The notes: generated by a model not told the origin, from the letters alone. 63,893 nucleotides of DNA from JBNKWA01 sp050299555 (GCA_050299555.1 JBNKWA010000025.1:1-63893); one strand, 5' to 3'. Positions 9,846 through 18,104 are shown, numbered from the stretch's first letter. Program-made: numbers and translations.

Positions 9846-9857
9846 TAGTGTTTGGCG

Positions 9858-10925
9858 ATGCCAGAGGGGCGCCCCAGATCGTCGTCACGCGGTGCGCTGA
9901 CCAACCGCAGCGGCCGGTTCGAGACGCTCAGCCGCGAGCCCGACGCCGACCTGCCCGCCGATGACGACCTGCCGCCGCTCAGGACCCAGGTCAGCGTCGA
10001 GCGGGCACGCAGCATCATCACCCGCAACCGCTCGCCGGACGTGCCCTTCGACCGCTCGATCAACCCCTATCGCGGCTGCGAGCATGGCTGCGTCTACTGC
10101 TTCGCCCGGCCGACGCACGCCTATCTCGGCCTGTCGCCCGGCCTCGATTTCGAGACCCGGCTGATCGCCAAGCCGAACGCGGCCGAGCTTCTGGCGCGCG
10201 AGCTGTCCAAGGCGGGCTACAAGCCTGCGGCGATCGCCATCGGCACCAATACCGACCCCTACCAGCAGATCGAGCGCCAGCACCGGATCATGCGCGGCGT
10301 GCTCGAGGTGCTGTCGGAGTTCCGCCACCCGGTGACCATCCTGACCAAGAGCGCGCTGATCGAGCGCGACATCGACATCCTGGGCGAGATGGCCGCTTCC
10401 CGCCTGACCGCCGTCGGCGTCACCGTGACCACCCTCGACAAGCGCCTCGCCCAGTCGATGGAGCCGCGCGCCGCCAGCCCGGCGCGGCGGCTGCGGGCCA
10501 TCGAGGCGCTGGCCCGGGCTGGCTGCCCGGTGCGGGTCTCCATCGGTCCGGTGATCCCGGGCCTGAACGACCACGAGATGGAAGCGCTTCTGACCGCCGT
10601 CCGCGACGCCGGCGCGGTGGCGGCCAGCTACATCATGCTGCGCCTGCCGCTCGAGGTGCGCGACCTCTTCGTCGAATGGCTTGAAGAACACTGGCCGGAC
10701 CGCGCCGGCAAGGTGATGAGCCATGTGCGCGGCATGCGCGGCGGACAGGACTACGACGCCCAGTGGCACAAGCGGATGCGCGGCGAGGGGCCGGTGGCCG
10801 ATCTGATCGCGCTGCGCTTCGCCGCCGCCACCCGCCGCCTCAAGCTCGACGGCGCGCCGCCGCCGCTTCGGACCGACCTCTTCCGCGTCCCGCCCCGGGC
10901 CGGCGACCAGCTGTCGTTGTTCTAG
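9858..10925 (+). CDS. PA0069-family radical SAM protein
   Basis: A 355-residue radical SAM enzyme of the PA0069 / spore photoproduct lyase-related family. The 4Fe-4S-binding motif is RGCEHGCVYCFARPTHAYLG, giving CxxxCxxC, at about residues 73-83. It sits within the radical SAM barrel, which also shows IAIGTNTDPYQ and VTILTKSALIERD. The start is the ATG at 9858; a TTG two codons upstream is less likely. The only strong regulatory signal is a perfect alphaproteobacterial LexA box immediately upstream, which suggests a DNA-damage role consistent with kinship to spore photoproduct lyase. The substrate is unknown. It is transcribed away from the corrinoid gene and followed by a repeat-rich gap. 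Confidence 0.88.
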   Translation: MPEGRPRSSSRGALTNRSGRFETLSREPDADLPADDDLPPLRTQVSVERARSIITRNRSPDVPFDRSINPYRGCEHGCVYCFARPTHAYLGLSPGLDFETRLIAKPNAAELLARELSKAGYKPAAIAIGTNTDPYQQIERQHRIMRGVLEVLSEFRHPVTILTKSALIERDIDILGEMAASRLTAVGVTVTTLDKRLAQSMEPRAASPARRLRAIEALARAGCPVRVSIGPVIPGLNDHEMEALLTAVRDAGAVAASYIMLRLPLEVRDLFVEWLEEHWPDRAGKVMSHVRGMRGGQDYDAQWHKRMRGEGPVADLIALRFAAATRRLKLDGAPPPLRTDLFRVPPRAGDQLSLF

Positions 10926-11025
10926 CCGCCGAAGCCCGATCAAGATTCCGGCGCAACGCAGGCTGCAACGGCCCGTTTCCGGTCCGAGCCCGAAGGCCAG
11001 GGCACCGGGATTGCGCCGGGCGCGA

Positions 11026-11060
11026 GGGTGGGCGGGCGGGGAGCGCCCGGGCGCGATCCG
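11026..11060. repeat. G-rich repeat with GCGCCCGGGCGC palindrome
   Basis: This stretch contains the 12-bp palindrome GCGCCCGGGCGC followed by GATCCG. A closely matching copy in reverse orientation lies at 37084-37112, and a 16-bp piece (GCCCGGGCGCGATCCG) recurs at 37232-37247. All copies sit beside the GTCCCC palindromic repeats. It is part of the 420-bp gene-free stretch 10926-11345, in which only repeats are seen. Confidence 0.6.
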
Positions 11061-11074
11061 CCGCCGAAATCGGG

Positions 11075-11133
11075 CGTCCCCATGGGGACGGGGGGGCAAG
11101 GTGTTGATTCCATGGCATTTCCCGTGGGGACGG
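11075..11133. repeat. Palindromic GTCCCC repeat, type B
   Basis: It starts with the perfect 16-bp palindrome CGTCCCCATGGGGACG. A G-run, CAAGG and ATTTCCCGTGGGGACG follow. This order matches, in reverse orientation, part of the 145-bp tandem units at 31489-31795. It probably forms strong hairpins in DNA or RNA. Confidence 0.65.
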
Positions 11134-11182
11134 GCTGGGGCGCTGTGGGAACGGCGTTTCGAGGCGAAATCGGCCGATCCGG

Positions 11183-11251
11183 CGTCCCCATGGGGATGGT
11201 ATGTTAAGTATCTGATTTATTTTGATAAAAATTGTAGCGCGGGTAGTATGC
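11183..11251 (+). repeat. Palindromic GTCCCC repeat, type A (degenerate, 69 bp)
   Basis: It begins CGTCCCCATGGGGATG, then CTGATTT and GATAAAAATTGTAGCGCGGGT. It aligns over 69 bp with the better-preserved copies at 36964, 37284 and (inverted) 31436. The 3' part has decayed: GTTAACGCCGGTGGGGAC has become TTGTAGCGCGGGTAGTAT. Confidence 0.6.
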
Positions 11252-11345
11252 TGTTGCGATCGCGGGCATTGAGTACGAAGCGGCTGGCTCAGTGCAGCGC
11301 TCACATTCGGCACTCTGTCTTGCGATTTGACGCTAGGAAACCTGG

Positions 11346-11918
11346 CTAATGCCCGAAACCCAAGGCTCGAACGATTCTTGGAATTCTCCCTCGGCCCATG
11401 AGGATGAAATAGCTGGCCACCTCGATCTCGTCGAAAAGAAAGCGGTAGTGCGGGTCCAGGGCCCCTACAACTAGAGGATGGACCGTAAGCGAATCGATTT
11501 TTTTCGAATCGGGAGAGATGCCGTGAAGGTCAGCGTTTACGCCGGCAAGAATAGTAACCAGATCTTCGGCCACGCCGGGGGAGCAATCTGAGTCATCAAG
11601 CGAAGAGGCCGCAAACGCACCTGCCTCAAAAGACCATGCCGTCTCGATAACGTCCATTTCCACGTTGGTGTCGTAAACAAGCTTGCCAATGATTTCCTCC
11701 TTTCGGTCGCGTGGAAACGCTGTATCTTGCACGATGTGTGACAAGACCATGCCATGCAAAGCCCTCCTCTCATCAAAGCCGTTCCGCTCGCAGAACTCCA
11801 GGTACTGCGGCGCAAACTGAATTGCGCATCCTCGAACGAAATTGCTGCGCTTGTCTGGAGAACTGCGGGATACCGCCGTCGGCAGCGGGTAGATGTAGTT
11901 TGAACAGGTCAAGGCCAT
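11346..11918 (-). CDS. Hypothetical protein, candidate immunity partner of the upstream deaminase-like ORF
   Basis: A 190-residue protein with no recognised domain. Base composition is clearly lower in GC than its neighbours, which suggests horizontal transfer. The ATG at 11918 overlaps the stop of the upstream deaminase-like gene by 10 bp, so translation is probably coupled; an in-frame ATG at 11984 is also possible. No signal peptide or convincing transmembrane helix is visible. Pairing directly downstream of a toxin-like deaminase domain is the usual position for an immunity gene. The immunity role is inferred from position only. Confidence 0.5.
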   Translation of the reverse strand: MALTCSNYIYPLPTAVSRSSPDKRSNFVRGCAIQFAPQYLEFCERNGFDERRALHGMVLSHIVQDTAFPRDRKEEIIGKLVYDTNVEMDVIETAWSFEAGAFAASSLDDSDCSPGVAEDLVTILAGVNADLHGISPDSKKIDSLTVHPLVVGALDPHYRFLFDEIEVASYFILMGRGRIPRIVRALGFGH

Positions 11919-12382
11919 ATGGCTGCCGCTGGCCCAATTATCAGTCCGCCCGATCTCACAATTGTACCCAGGCAAGCTTTGCAAAATTCTCTGCTTGAAC
12001 CAAGAATCCAGGGTTCATTATAGTCAGTGATCGAAGCACCGAGAACCTTCATTTCTGCGTGGTTACTTCCTCCGTAGCCAACCTTGCCGCCCACTACCAG
12101 CCTGATCGTTATTGGACTTCCACGATAGGCTAGTCTGAGTTGGTCAGACAACGCCCGTTGCTCCTTGGTCAAGTAGCCCTGCTCCCCGTTCTTGGCAACA
12201 TATATGTAGGCGCCTGTTCCTGCACCCACTGACGCAAAGACGGCGTACGTCCTCCTGTCGGCGAACCGGCCTCTATCGAGATTATGCAATTGTTCTGCGA
12301 AGGCTTGGAAATAGGCAGCCGCGGCCGCCGCCCCGGGTCTAGCCTCGCCTGCGGCGGCGTTCGCGCACCGGTCCGCCGGCAT
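11909..12382 (-). CDS. Small deaminase-fold protein with HAE and CxxC motifs, possible orphan toxin domain
   Basis: A 157-codon ORF. Residues 45-150 look like a cytidine-deaminase-fold toxin domain. They comprise beta strands TYAVFASV and AYIYVAKNG, an HAE zinc/active-site motif at residues 108-110 (GGSNHAEMKVLG) and a CxxC pair at 134/137 (REFCKACLG). This arrangement is typical of deaminase toxins at the C-termini of polymorphic toxins. The first 40 codons overlap the end of bmt in another frame and may not be translated; an in-frame TTG exists near codon 32, and no good ribosome-binding site is visible. It could be an expressed stand-alone protein or a displaced C-terminal toxin fragment. 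GC is low for the window. Confidence 0.5.
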   Translation of the reverse strand: MPADRCANAAAGEARPGAAAAAAYFQAFAEQLHNLDRGRFADRRTYAVFASVGAGTGAYIYVAKNGEQGYLTKEQRALSDQLRLAYRGSPITIRLVVGGKVGYGGSNHAEMKVLGASITDYNEPWILGSSREFCKACLGTIVRSGGLIIGPAAAIWP

Positions 12383-13352
12383 CGTCGCCGGTGCCGTCGG
12401 AAGGCGAGGAGAACGCCCCCAGCGTCGAGGCGATCAGCTCCAGGCTCGGCGCCTCGCCGCGCGCGCTGCCTTCCAGCCGCCGCCGCATCTCCACCAGATG
12501 CGCCGGGGTGGTGCCGCAGCAGCCGCCGATGATGCGGGCGCCGGTATCGCGCGCCAGCAGCGCATACTGGCCCATCAGCGCCGGCGTGCCGTCGTAATGC
12601 ACCTCCCCGTCGCGGAACTTCGGGATCCCGGCATTGCCCTTGGCGATCAGCGGCAGATCGGCACCAGCGGCGACGAAGCCCGCCACCGTGCGCAGCAAGT
12701 CCGAGGCACCGACGCCGCAATTGGCACCGATGGCGATGGGCCTGTGGGGCAGTTCACCCACCTGCGCCACCATCCCGGCCGAGGTCAGCCCCATCATGGT
12801 CCGCCCGGCGGTGTCGAAGCTCATCGTGCCGCACCAGGGAAAGCCGGTGCGCCCGATCGCCTCCGACGCGGCCCGGAACTCCTCGGGCGCCGAGATGGTC
12901 TCCACCCACAGCACATCGACGCCGCCCTCGATCAGGGCCCGCGCCTGCTCCTCGAAGATATCCACCGCCTCGGCATAGGGCAGCGCGCCCACCGGCTCCA
13001 GGATCTCGCCGGTGGGGCCCATGGAGCCGGCCACGATGACCTCGCGCCCTGCGGCGTCGGCCGCCTCGCGGGCGATCCGGGCCGCCGCGACGTTCAGTTC
13101 GCGCACCCGGCCCTCGGCCTTGTGCAGCTTCAGCCGCGCCGAGGTGCCGCCGAAACTGTTGGTCAGGAACAGATCGGCGCCGGCCGCCAGGGTCTCGTCG
13201 TAGAGTTTCCGCACCTGGTCAGGCTTGTCGACGTTCCACAACTCCGGCGCCTCGCCCGCCTCCAGCCCCATGGCAAAAAGGTTGGTCCCCGTGGCGCCGT
13301 CAGCAAGGATCCATTCCCGCGACGCCAGCATCTCCTGCAATCTCTCAGACAA
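12339..13352 (-). CDS. bmt: Betaine--homocysteine S-methyltransferase (homocysteine methyltransferase domain)
   Basis: A 337-residue zinc homocysteine S-methyltransferase that transfers a methyl group to homocysteine to give methionine. The N-terminal LADGATGTNLF, the zinc cysteine in GANCGVGAS and the CC pair in IGGCCGTTPAH are the diagnostic motifs. The TTG start at 13352 has AAGGGGG six bases upstream, overlaps the sufE stop by 8 bp and gives the usual family N-terminus (MSERLQEMLASREW); the ATG at 13331 is an alternative. With the corrinoid and DUF1638 genes it is a standard Rhodobacterales set, here separated by the radical SAM gene, repeats and a toxin-like pair. The basic C-terminus looks intact. 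Confidence 0.85.
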   Translation of the reverse strand: MSERLQEMLASREWILADGATGTNLFAMGLEAGEAPELWNVDKPDQVRKLYDETLAAGADLFLTNSFGGTSARLKLHKAEGRVRELNVAAARIAREAADAAGREVIVAGSMGPTGEILEPVGALPYAEAVDIFEEQARALIEGGVDVLWVETISAPEEFRAASEAIGRTGFPWCGTMSFDTAGRTMMGLTSAGMVAQVGELPHRPIAIGANCGVGASDLLRTVAGFVAAGADLPLIAKGNAGIPKFRDGEVHYDGTPALMGQYALLARDTGARIIGGCCGTTPAHLVEMRRRLEGSARGEAPSLELIASTLGAFSSPSDGTGDDAGGPVRERRRRRG

Positions 13353-13806
13353 CCGCCGCCCCCTTCTCCGCCGCCTCGGCAATCGCCCTGATCCGCGCGA
13401 TCATGGCCTTCAGCCCGTTCGACCGCTGCGAGGACAGGTGCGATTCCAGCCCCAGCCGGCCAAGTTCGTGTCCCACGTCGATGGCCAGGACCTCGCGCGC
13501 CGGCAGATCGTTGTAAAGCGACAGCAGGACCGCGATCAGGCCGCGCACGATCAGGGCATCCGAATCGCCCCTGAAGCGCAGCCGCGCCGCCTGCCCCTCG
13601 CCATCTATCTCGGGCACGATCCAGACCTGGCTGGCGCAGCCGTCGACCTTGGTCGCCGGCACCTTCAGCGCCTCGGCCAGGGGCGGCATCGCCTTGCCGA
13701 GGTCGATCACATAGCGATAGCGATCCTCCCAGTCCTCGAGAAGATCGAATGCCTCGGCGATGTCTTCGAACCGTTCCTGTGCCATGCGCGGTGCGGGTGT
13801 CTGCAT
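13345..13806 (-). CDS. sufE: SufE family Fe-S cluster sulfur acceptor
   Basis: A 153-residue SufE protein. It accepts persulfide sulfur from the SufS cysteine desulfurase for Fe-S assembly. The acceptor cysteine is visible in KVDGCASQVW, followed by the typical RFRGDSDALIVRGL segment. An ATG at 13785 (MAQERFED) would give a product of usual length; the upstream ATG at 13806 has a weak AGGA site close by. The stop overlaps the inferred TTG start of bmt, indicating an operon. No other suf genes are in the window. Confidence 0.88.
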   Translation of the reverse strand: MQTPAPRMAQERFEDIAEAFDLLEDWEDRYRYVIDLGKAMPPLAEALKVPATKVDGCASQVWIVPEIDGEGQAARLRFRGDSDALIVRGLIAVLLSLYNDLPAREVLAIDVGHELGRLGLESHLSSQRSNGLKAMIARIRAIAEAAEKGAAVV

Positions 13807-13922
13807 GTTCCTGAAATAGGGAGACTGATGCTCTTACGCCCAGCCCTGTCAAACGTCCAGCGGCCGAGTGGGCCAAGCGGCGACTTCCCAAGCCGCGCCG
13901 GCTTCGCTATGGCTGTCGGCGG

Positions 13923-14447
13923 ATGATGTTGCGGCTCGGGGGGCGCGTGCGGAAATTCGGTCTGGTTGTGGCGCTTCTCGGCCTCTGCGCCTGCGGTGGC
14001 GGCTCGTCCAATCCTTTCGGTTCCTTCGGCTCGATCGGCTCGGGGCCGTCCTTCGGCTCGGGCGCCGGCAGCCGGGCCGATCCCGTGGACGCGGCGCTGA
14101 CCAGCGCCGGATCGGGCGCCGTCAATGACGGCACCATCCTGGTTCCCTCGATCGCCGCCGCCCGCCCCGAGCCGGGGCTGCGCGGCCTGATCATCCGCGC
14201 CTCGGCCGTCGCTCCGGTGCAGGGCTACTACCTGCCGGCGCTGCGGCCGCTCAACCGCGGCCGGCCCGACGAGAACGGCGTCGTGACGCTGGAGTTCCGC
14301 GCCTACCCGCCGGTGCAGCCCGGGCCCGCCGGGCCGACGCGCAGCCGGGCGCTCGAGGCGGCGGCGTTCTTCTCCGATGCCGACCTCGCCTCGATCAGCG
14401 GCTTCCTGATCGTGTCGGAGACCAACAAGGTCAGCCTGGTTCGCTAG
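13923..14447 (+). CDS. Hypothetical lipoprotein
   Basis: A 174-residue protein of unknown function. Residues 1-24 form a lipoprotein signal with hydrophobic core KFGLVVALLGLC and lipobox LCAC. A Gly/Ser/Phe-rich linker follows (about 26-50, repeated GSFGSIGSG-type units). A folded domain of about 110 residues has PGLRGLIIRASAVAPVQGYYLPAL and ends SGFLIVSETNKVSLVR. The start is one of two adjacent ATGs (13923, 13926). The gene stands alone between divergent sufE and convergent rnd. Confidence 0.7.
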   Translation: MMLRLGGRVRKFGLVVALLGLCACGGGSSNPFGSFGSIGSGPSFGSGAGSRADPVDAALTSAGSGAVNDGTILVPSIAAARPEPGLRGLIIRASAVAPVQGYYLPALRPLNRGRPDENGVVTLEFRAYPPVQPGPAGPTRSRALEAAAFFSDADLASISGFLIVSETNKVSLVR

Positions 14448-14514
14448 ACCGGAACCGTTTCACGCCGGGTCAGCCTCGGAACGGATCCCGGTCGGGATTT
14501 CGATGACCGGGCGT

Positions 14515-15669
14515 TCAGATCTCGACGATCTTCACCCCGCGCTTGCCGGCCGACAGGGCGATCCGTCCCTCCACCAGCCGCTGCGCGTATTGTCCGAACA
14601 CCTCGAACCGCCAGCCCTTCAGCGCCGGAACGTCGTCCACTTCGCCAGCGGCGATGTCGTCAAGGTCCGAGGACGTGGCGATCAGCTTCGAGGCGACACC
14701 CAGCTCCTCGGCCCGCGCCTTCAACAGCACCCGCATCAGGTCCGCCAGCCCTTCGCCGCCGGGCTTGCGCTGTCGTCCCGCCGGGACCCGCGGGTAGTCC
14801 TTCTTGTCCATCGCCAGCGCCGCCGCCACCGCCTCGAGGATGCCTGCGGCCATCTCCGGGCGCCGGGCTTCGCGCTGCAGCAGCCGCGACTTGCTGAGCT
14901 CGTCGACGCTGCGCGGCTTCATCGCGGCGATTTCCAGCAGCACGTCATCCTTGAAGATCCGTGCCCGCGGCACGTTGCGGCTCTGGGCCAGGTTCTCGCG
15001 AAGCTCAGCCAGCTCTTTCACCACGGCCAGGAATTGCCCCGACTGGGTGCGGGTCTTGACCCGGCGCCAGGCCTCGGCCGGCGCCACGGTGTAGTTGTCG
15101 GTATTGGTAAGCTGCGCGACCTCCTCGGTCAGCCAGTCGTCCCGCCCGCTCTCGTGCAACTCGTCGCGCAGATGCACGTAGATATCGCGCAGGTGAGTGA
15201 CGTCGGCCACCGCGTATTTCATCTGGCGCTCGCTCAGCGGCCGCCGGCTCCAGTCGGTAAAGCGCGCGGCCTTGTCCAGCTCGGCGCGGCAGATCTTGCG
15301 CACCAGCGTCTCATAGCTCACCTGCTCGCCGAAACCGCAGACCATGGCCGCGATCTGGGTGTCGAACAGCGGGTCCGGGATCGCCTGCGACAGCCCGTGG
15401 AAGATTTCCAGGTCCTGCCGGGCGGCGTGAAAGACCTTCACCACGCTCCGGTCGGCGAACAGCGCGAACAGCGGCGCCAGGTCCATCCCTTCGGCCAGAG
15501 TGTCCACAAGCACGCCGTCGCCGTTCCCCGGCGAGGCAAGCTGAACCAGGCAGAGCTGCGCGTAATAGGTCCGCTCGCGCAGAAACTCCGTATCTACGGT
15601 CACAAACTCGTACTTGGCGGCTTCCTCGCAGAAACGCGCCAGCTCCTGGGTCGTCGTCAATGCCTGCAT
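14515..15669 (-). CDS. rnd: Ribonuclease D
   Basis: A 3'-5' exoribonuclease of 384 residues that takes part in tRNA 3' maturation. The DEDD catalytic core is clear: Exo I VTVDTEFLRE, Exo II VFHAARQDLEIF and Exo III YAVADVTHL. An HRDC region occupies the C-terminal third (AWRRVKTRTQSGQFLAVVKEL and downstream). The start at 15669 (MQALTTTQELARFC) matches family N-termini. The longer frame upstream is not RNase D-like. It lies next to a tRNA gene on the same strand, probably by chance. Confidence 0.92.
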   Translation of the reverse strand: MQALTTTQELARFCEEAAKYEFVTVDTEFLRERTYYAQLCLVQLASPGNGDGVLVDTLAEGMDLAPLFALFADRSVVKVFHAARQDLEIFHGLSQAIPDPLFDTQIAAMVCGFGEQVSYETLVRKICRAELDKAARFTDWSRRPLSERQMKYAVADVTHLRDIYVHLRDELHESGRDDWLTEEVAQLTNTDNYTVAPAEAWRRVKTRTQSGQFLAVVKELAELRENLAQSRNVPRARIFKDDVLLEIAAMKPRSVDELSKSRLLQREARRPEMAAGILEAVAAALAMDKKDYPRVPAGRQRKPGGEGLADLMRVLLKARAEELGVASKLIATSSDLDDIAAGEVDDVPALKGWRFEVFGQYAQRLVEGRIALSAGKRGVKIVEI

Positions 15670-15786
15670 CGGCGCTCTATAGCGCAGCCTCAGATGGAAA
15701 AGGAAGGCCGAAATGGGCGGCATCGCAGGCGTCCGCGACGCCTTTGGGATCATGCCGGTGGGGTCGGGTTTTCCGAAGGGGGGCCC

Positions 15787-15861
15787 TGGCTCCGGCGGTA
15801 GGATTCGAACCTACGACCTGCCGATTAACAGTCGGATGCTCTACCGCTGAGCTACGCCGGA
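15787..15861 (-). tRNA. tRNA-Asn (GTT)
   Basis: Read on the minus strand, the gene begins TCCGGCGTAGCTCAGCGGTA. It has a seven-base acceptor stem (TCCGGCG with CGCCGGA), the anticodon loop CTGTTAA with anticodon GTT, and the T-loop GGTTCGAATCC. Discriminator G and a genomically encoded CCA follow at 15790-15787. All four arms can be folded. Confidence 0.97.
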
Positions 15862-15987
15862 AAAGGGTGCCGGGCCGGGCGTGGCCGCGGCTATAGCAAA
15901 GCGGTCTCGGCCCGTCCAGCGCTTTGTCGCAGCCCTTGCGGCGGGCCGCGGGGGCGGTAAGACTGCGCCCCCGAGGGAGGGTACGCG

Positions 15988-16776
15988 ATGACCATTGTCG
16001 AGCTTGGCGGACTGCCGATCCACTACCGGATCGATGGGCCAAAGGACGGGATGCCGGTGGTGTTCTCCAACTCCCTCGGCACCGATTTCCGGTCCTGGGA
16101 TGCGCTGATGCCACACCTGCCGCAGGACTGGCGCATCCTGCGCTACGACACCCGCGGCCACGGGCTGACCGGCGCGCCGGAGGGGCGCTACTTCATGGGC
16201 GACCTCGTTGCCGACGCGGCCCGGCTGATGGACCATACCGGGTTCCGGGGCGCGCTTTTCGTCGGCGTCTCCATGGGCGGCCAGATCGCGCAGGGTCTCG
16301 CCGCCGAGCGCCCCGATCTGGTCCGCGGGCTGGTGCTGATGGATACCGCCGCCCGGATCGGCAACGAGGCCATGTGGAGCGACCGCATCGCCGCCATCCG
16401 CGCGGGCGGCATCGCCTCGATCGCCGATGCCATCCTGGAACGCTGGTTCACACGCGCCTTCCGCACCGGGCAGGCGACCGAACTCGCCGGCTGGCGCCAC
16501 ATGCTGGTGCGCACGCCGCTCGATGGCTATCTCGGCTGCTGCGCCGCCATCGCCGATACCGACCTGGTCGAAAGCACCGCCCGGCTGACACTGCCGACCC
16601 TTGCCATGGCCGGGGCCGAGGACGGGTCCACCCCGCCCGACCTGGTGCGCGAGACCGCGGCGCTGATCCCCGGCAGCAGTTTTCATGTCATCACCGGCGC
16701 CGGGCACCTGCCGGCGATCGAGCAGCCCGCCGCCGTGGCCGCGCTGCTGTCCGGCTTTGCCGCGGGGTTGCCATGA
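15988..16776 (+). CDS. pcaD: 3-oxoadipate enol-lactonase
   Basis: An alpha/beta hydrolase of 262 residues that hydrolyses beta-ketoadipate enol-lactone to 3-oxoadipate in the protocatechuate branch. Motifs are the oxyanion segment VVFSNSLGTDFRSWD, YDTRGHGLT, the nucleophile elbow VGVSMGGQIAQ, the acid region GAEDGSTPP and the final histidine in ITGAGHLPAIEQP. A GAGGGAGGG ribosome-binding site precedes the ATG. The stop overlaps the pcaB start (ATGA), so the two are coupled. pcaC, pcaGH and pcaIJ are absent from this window. Confidence 0.9.
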   Translation: MTIVELGGLPIHYRIDGPKDGMPVVFSNSLGTDFRSWDALMPHLPQDWRILRYDTRGHGLTGAPEGRYFMGDLVADAARLMDHTGFRGALFVGVSMGGQIAQGLAAERPDLVRGLVLMDTAARIGNEAMWSDRIAAIRAGGIASIADAILERWFTRAFRTGQATELAGWRHMLVRTPLDGYLGCCAAIADTDLVESTARLTLPTLAMAGAEDGSTPPDLVRETAALIPGSSFHVITGAGHLPAIEQPAAVAALLSGFAAGLP

Positions 16777-18104
16777 CCGCGGCCGCAGGCAGTGCCATCC
16801 TCGGGCCACTCCTCGGCGATGCCGAGGCGGCGGCGCTGTTCGACGATGCCGCCGTGGTTGCCGCGATGCTGCGGGTCGAGGCGGCCCTCGCCCGCGCGCA
16901 GGAGGCGGCGGGGCTGATCCCGGAGGGTACGGCCGGGGCCATCGCCGGCGCCGCCGCACCCGATCCCGCCGGGCTCGGCGCCCCGACCGCGAAAGACGGC
17001 GTGCCGGTGCCGGGCTTCGTCCGCGCGCTCAGGGCCGGTCTCGACCCGACCCATGCGCCTTGGGTCCATTTCGGCGCCACCAGCCAGGATATCGCCGACA
17101 GCGGCCTGGCGCTGCGGCTCGGATCCTACGCCGATCTCGCCGACCGCAGGCTCCATGCGCTCACCCGGGCACTCGCCGATCTCGCGCGCGACCACCGCGA
17201 GACGGTGATGGCCGCGCGCACCCGGAACCAGCTCGCCACCCCCACCAGCTTTGGCGCGCTGGCGGCGCAGTGGGGCATGCCGCTTGTCACCCACCGCAGC
17301 CGCCTTGCCGCGATCCTGCCGCGGGCCGCGCAACTCAGCCTTCACGGCGCATCGGGCAACGCCGCCGCCCTCGGGCCAGCCGCCGCCGACCTGCGCCGGG
17401 CAATGGCCGCCGACCTCGGCCTGCCCTGCGGCACAGTCTCGCCCCATGCTGCCCGCGACGGCATGGTCGAGTTCGGCCAGTGGTGCGCCCTTGTCGCCGG
17501 CAGCCTCGGCAAGATCGGCCATGACGTGCTGATCCTCTCGCGCGGCGAGATCGGCGAATTGCGGCCCGGTGCCGCCGGCGGGTCCTCGACCATGCCGCAC
17601 AAGGCCAACGCCGTCGGCGCCGAGGCGCTGCTGGCCCTGGCCGAATTCGCCCGCGGCCTCGCCGCCACGCTGTCGGCGGCCATGGACAGCACCCACGAAC
17701 GCGACGGTTCCCGCTGGATGCTGGAATGGATGACCCTGCCGCAGCTTTGCGTCGCCACCGCCGCGTCGCTCCGCCACGCCCAGGCGCTGATCACCGGCCT
17801 GACCGTCGACGCGCAAGCCATGGGCCGCACCATCGCCGGCAGCCGCGGCCTGATGCTGGCCGAGGCGGCGGTCTTCATCCTTTCCCGCGACCGGCCGCGG
17901 ACCGAGGCCGAGGCGCTGGTCAAGGCCGCCGTGGCGCGCGTCGTCGCCGGCACCGGCACGCTGGCGGGGGAACTGGCCACCGACGTCCCCGCGATCGACT
18001 GGCCAAGCCGGCTCGACCCCGCCCGGCACATGGGCGATGCGGCGCAGCAGGCCGACGCCTTCGCCTCAGCCGTGGCCCAGCAGCCGGAACCTCGCACCGG
18101 CTGA
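16773..18104 (+). CDS. pcaB: 3-carboxy-cis,cis-muconate cycloisomerase
   Basis: A fumarase/aspartase superfamily enzyme of 443 residues. It cyclises 3-carboxy-cis,cis-muconate to gamma-carboxymuconolactone, upstream of PcaD in the same pathway. The superfamily signature GSSTMPHKANAVGAE is at about residue 270, and HFGATSQDIADSG supplies the first active-site loop. The start at 16773 overlaps the pcaD stop by four bases. The 3' end overlaps the convergent MBL-fold gene by 39 bp. Confidence 0.9.
   Translation: MTAAAGSAILGPLLGDAEAAALFDDAAVVAAMLRVEAALARAQEAAGLIPEGTAGAIAGAAAPDPAGLGAPTAKDGVPVPGFVRALRAGLDPTHAPWVHFGATSQDIADSGLALRLGSYADLADRRLHALTRALADLARDHRETVMAARTRNQLATPTSFGALAAQWGMPLVTHRSRLAAILPRAAQLSLHGASGNAAALGPAAADLRRAMAADLGLPCGTVSPHAARDGMVEFGQWCALVAGSLGKIGHDVLILSRGEIGELRPGAAGGSSTMPHKANAVGAEALLALAEFARGLAATLSAAMDSTHERDGSRWMLEWMTLPQLCVATAASLRHAQALITGLTVDAQAMGRTIAGSRGLMLAEAAVFILSRDRPRTEAEALVKAAVARVVAGTGTLAGELATDVPAIDWPSRLDPARHMGDAAQQADAFASAVAQQPEPRTG

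Noticed and set aside
13860..13905. Possible tRNA fragment (GGCGACTTCCCAAGCCGCGCC)
   Set aside because: It resembles a tRNA-Gly anticodon arm, but no acceptor, D or T arms can be paired around it.
15924..16772. Long upstream extension of pcaB in its frame (from 15924)
   Set aside because: It is a shadow of pcaD; the ATG at 16773 overlaps the pcaD stop and gives the normal PcaB length.
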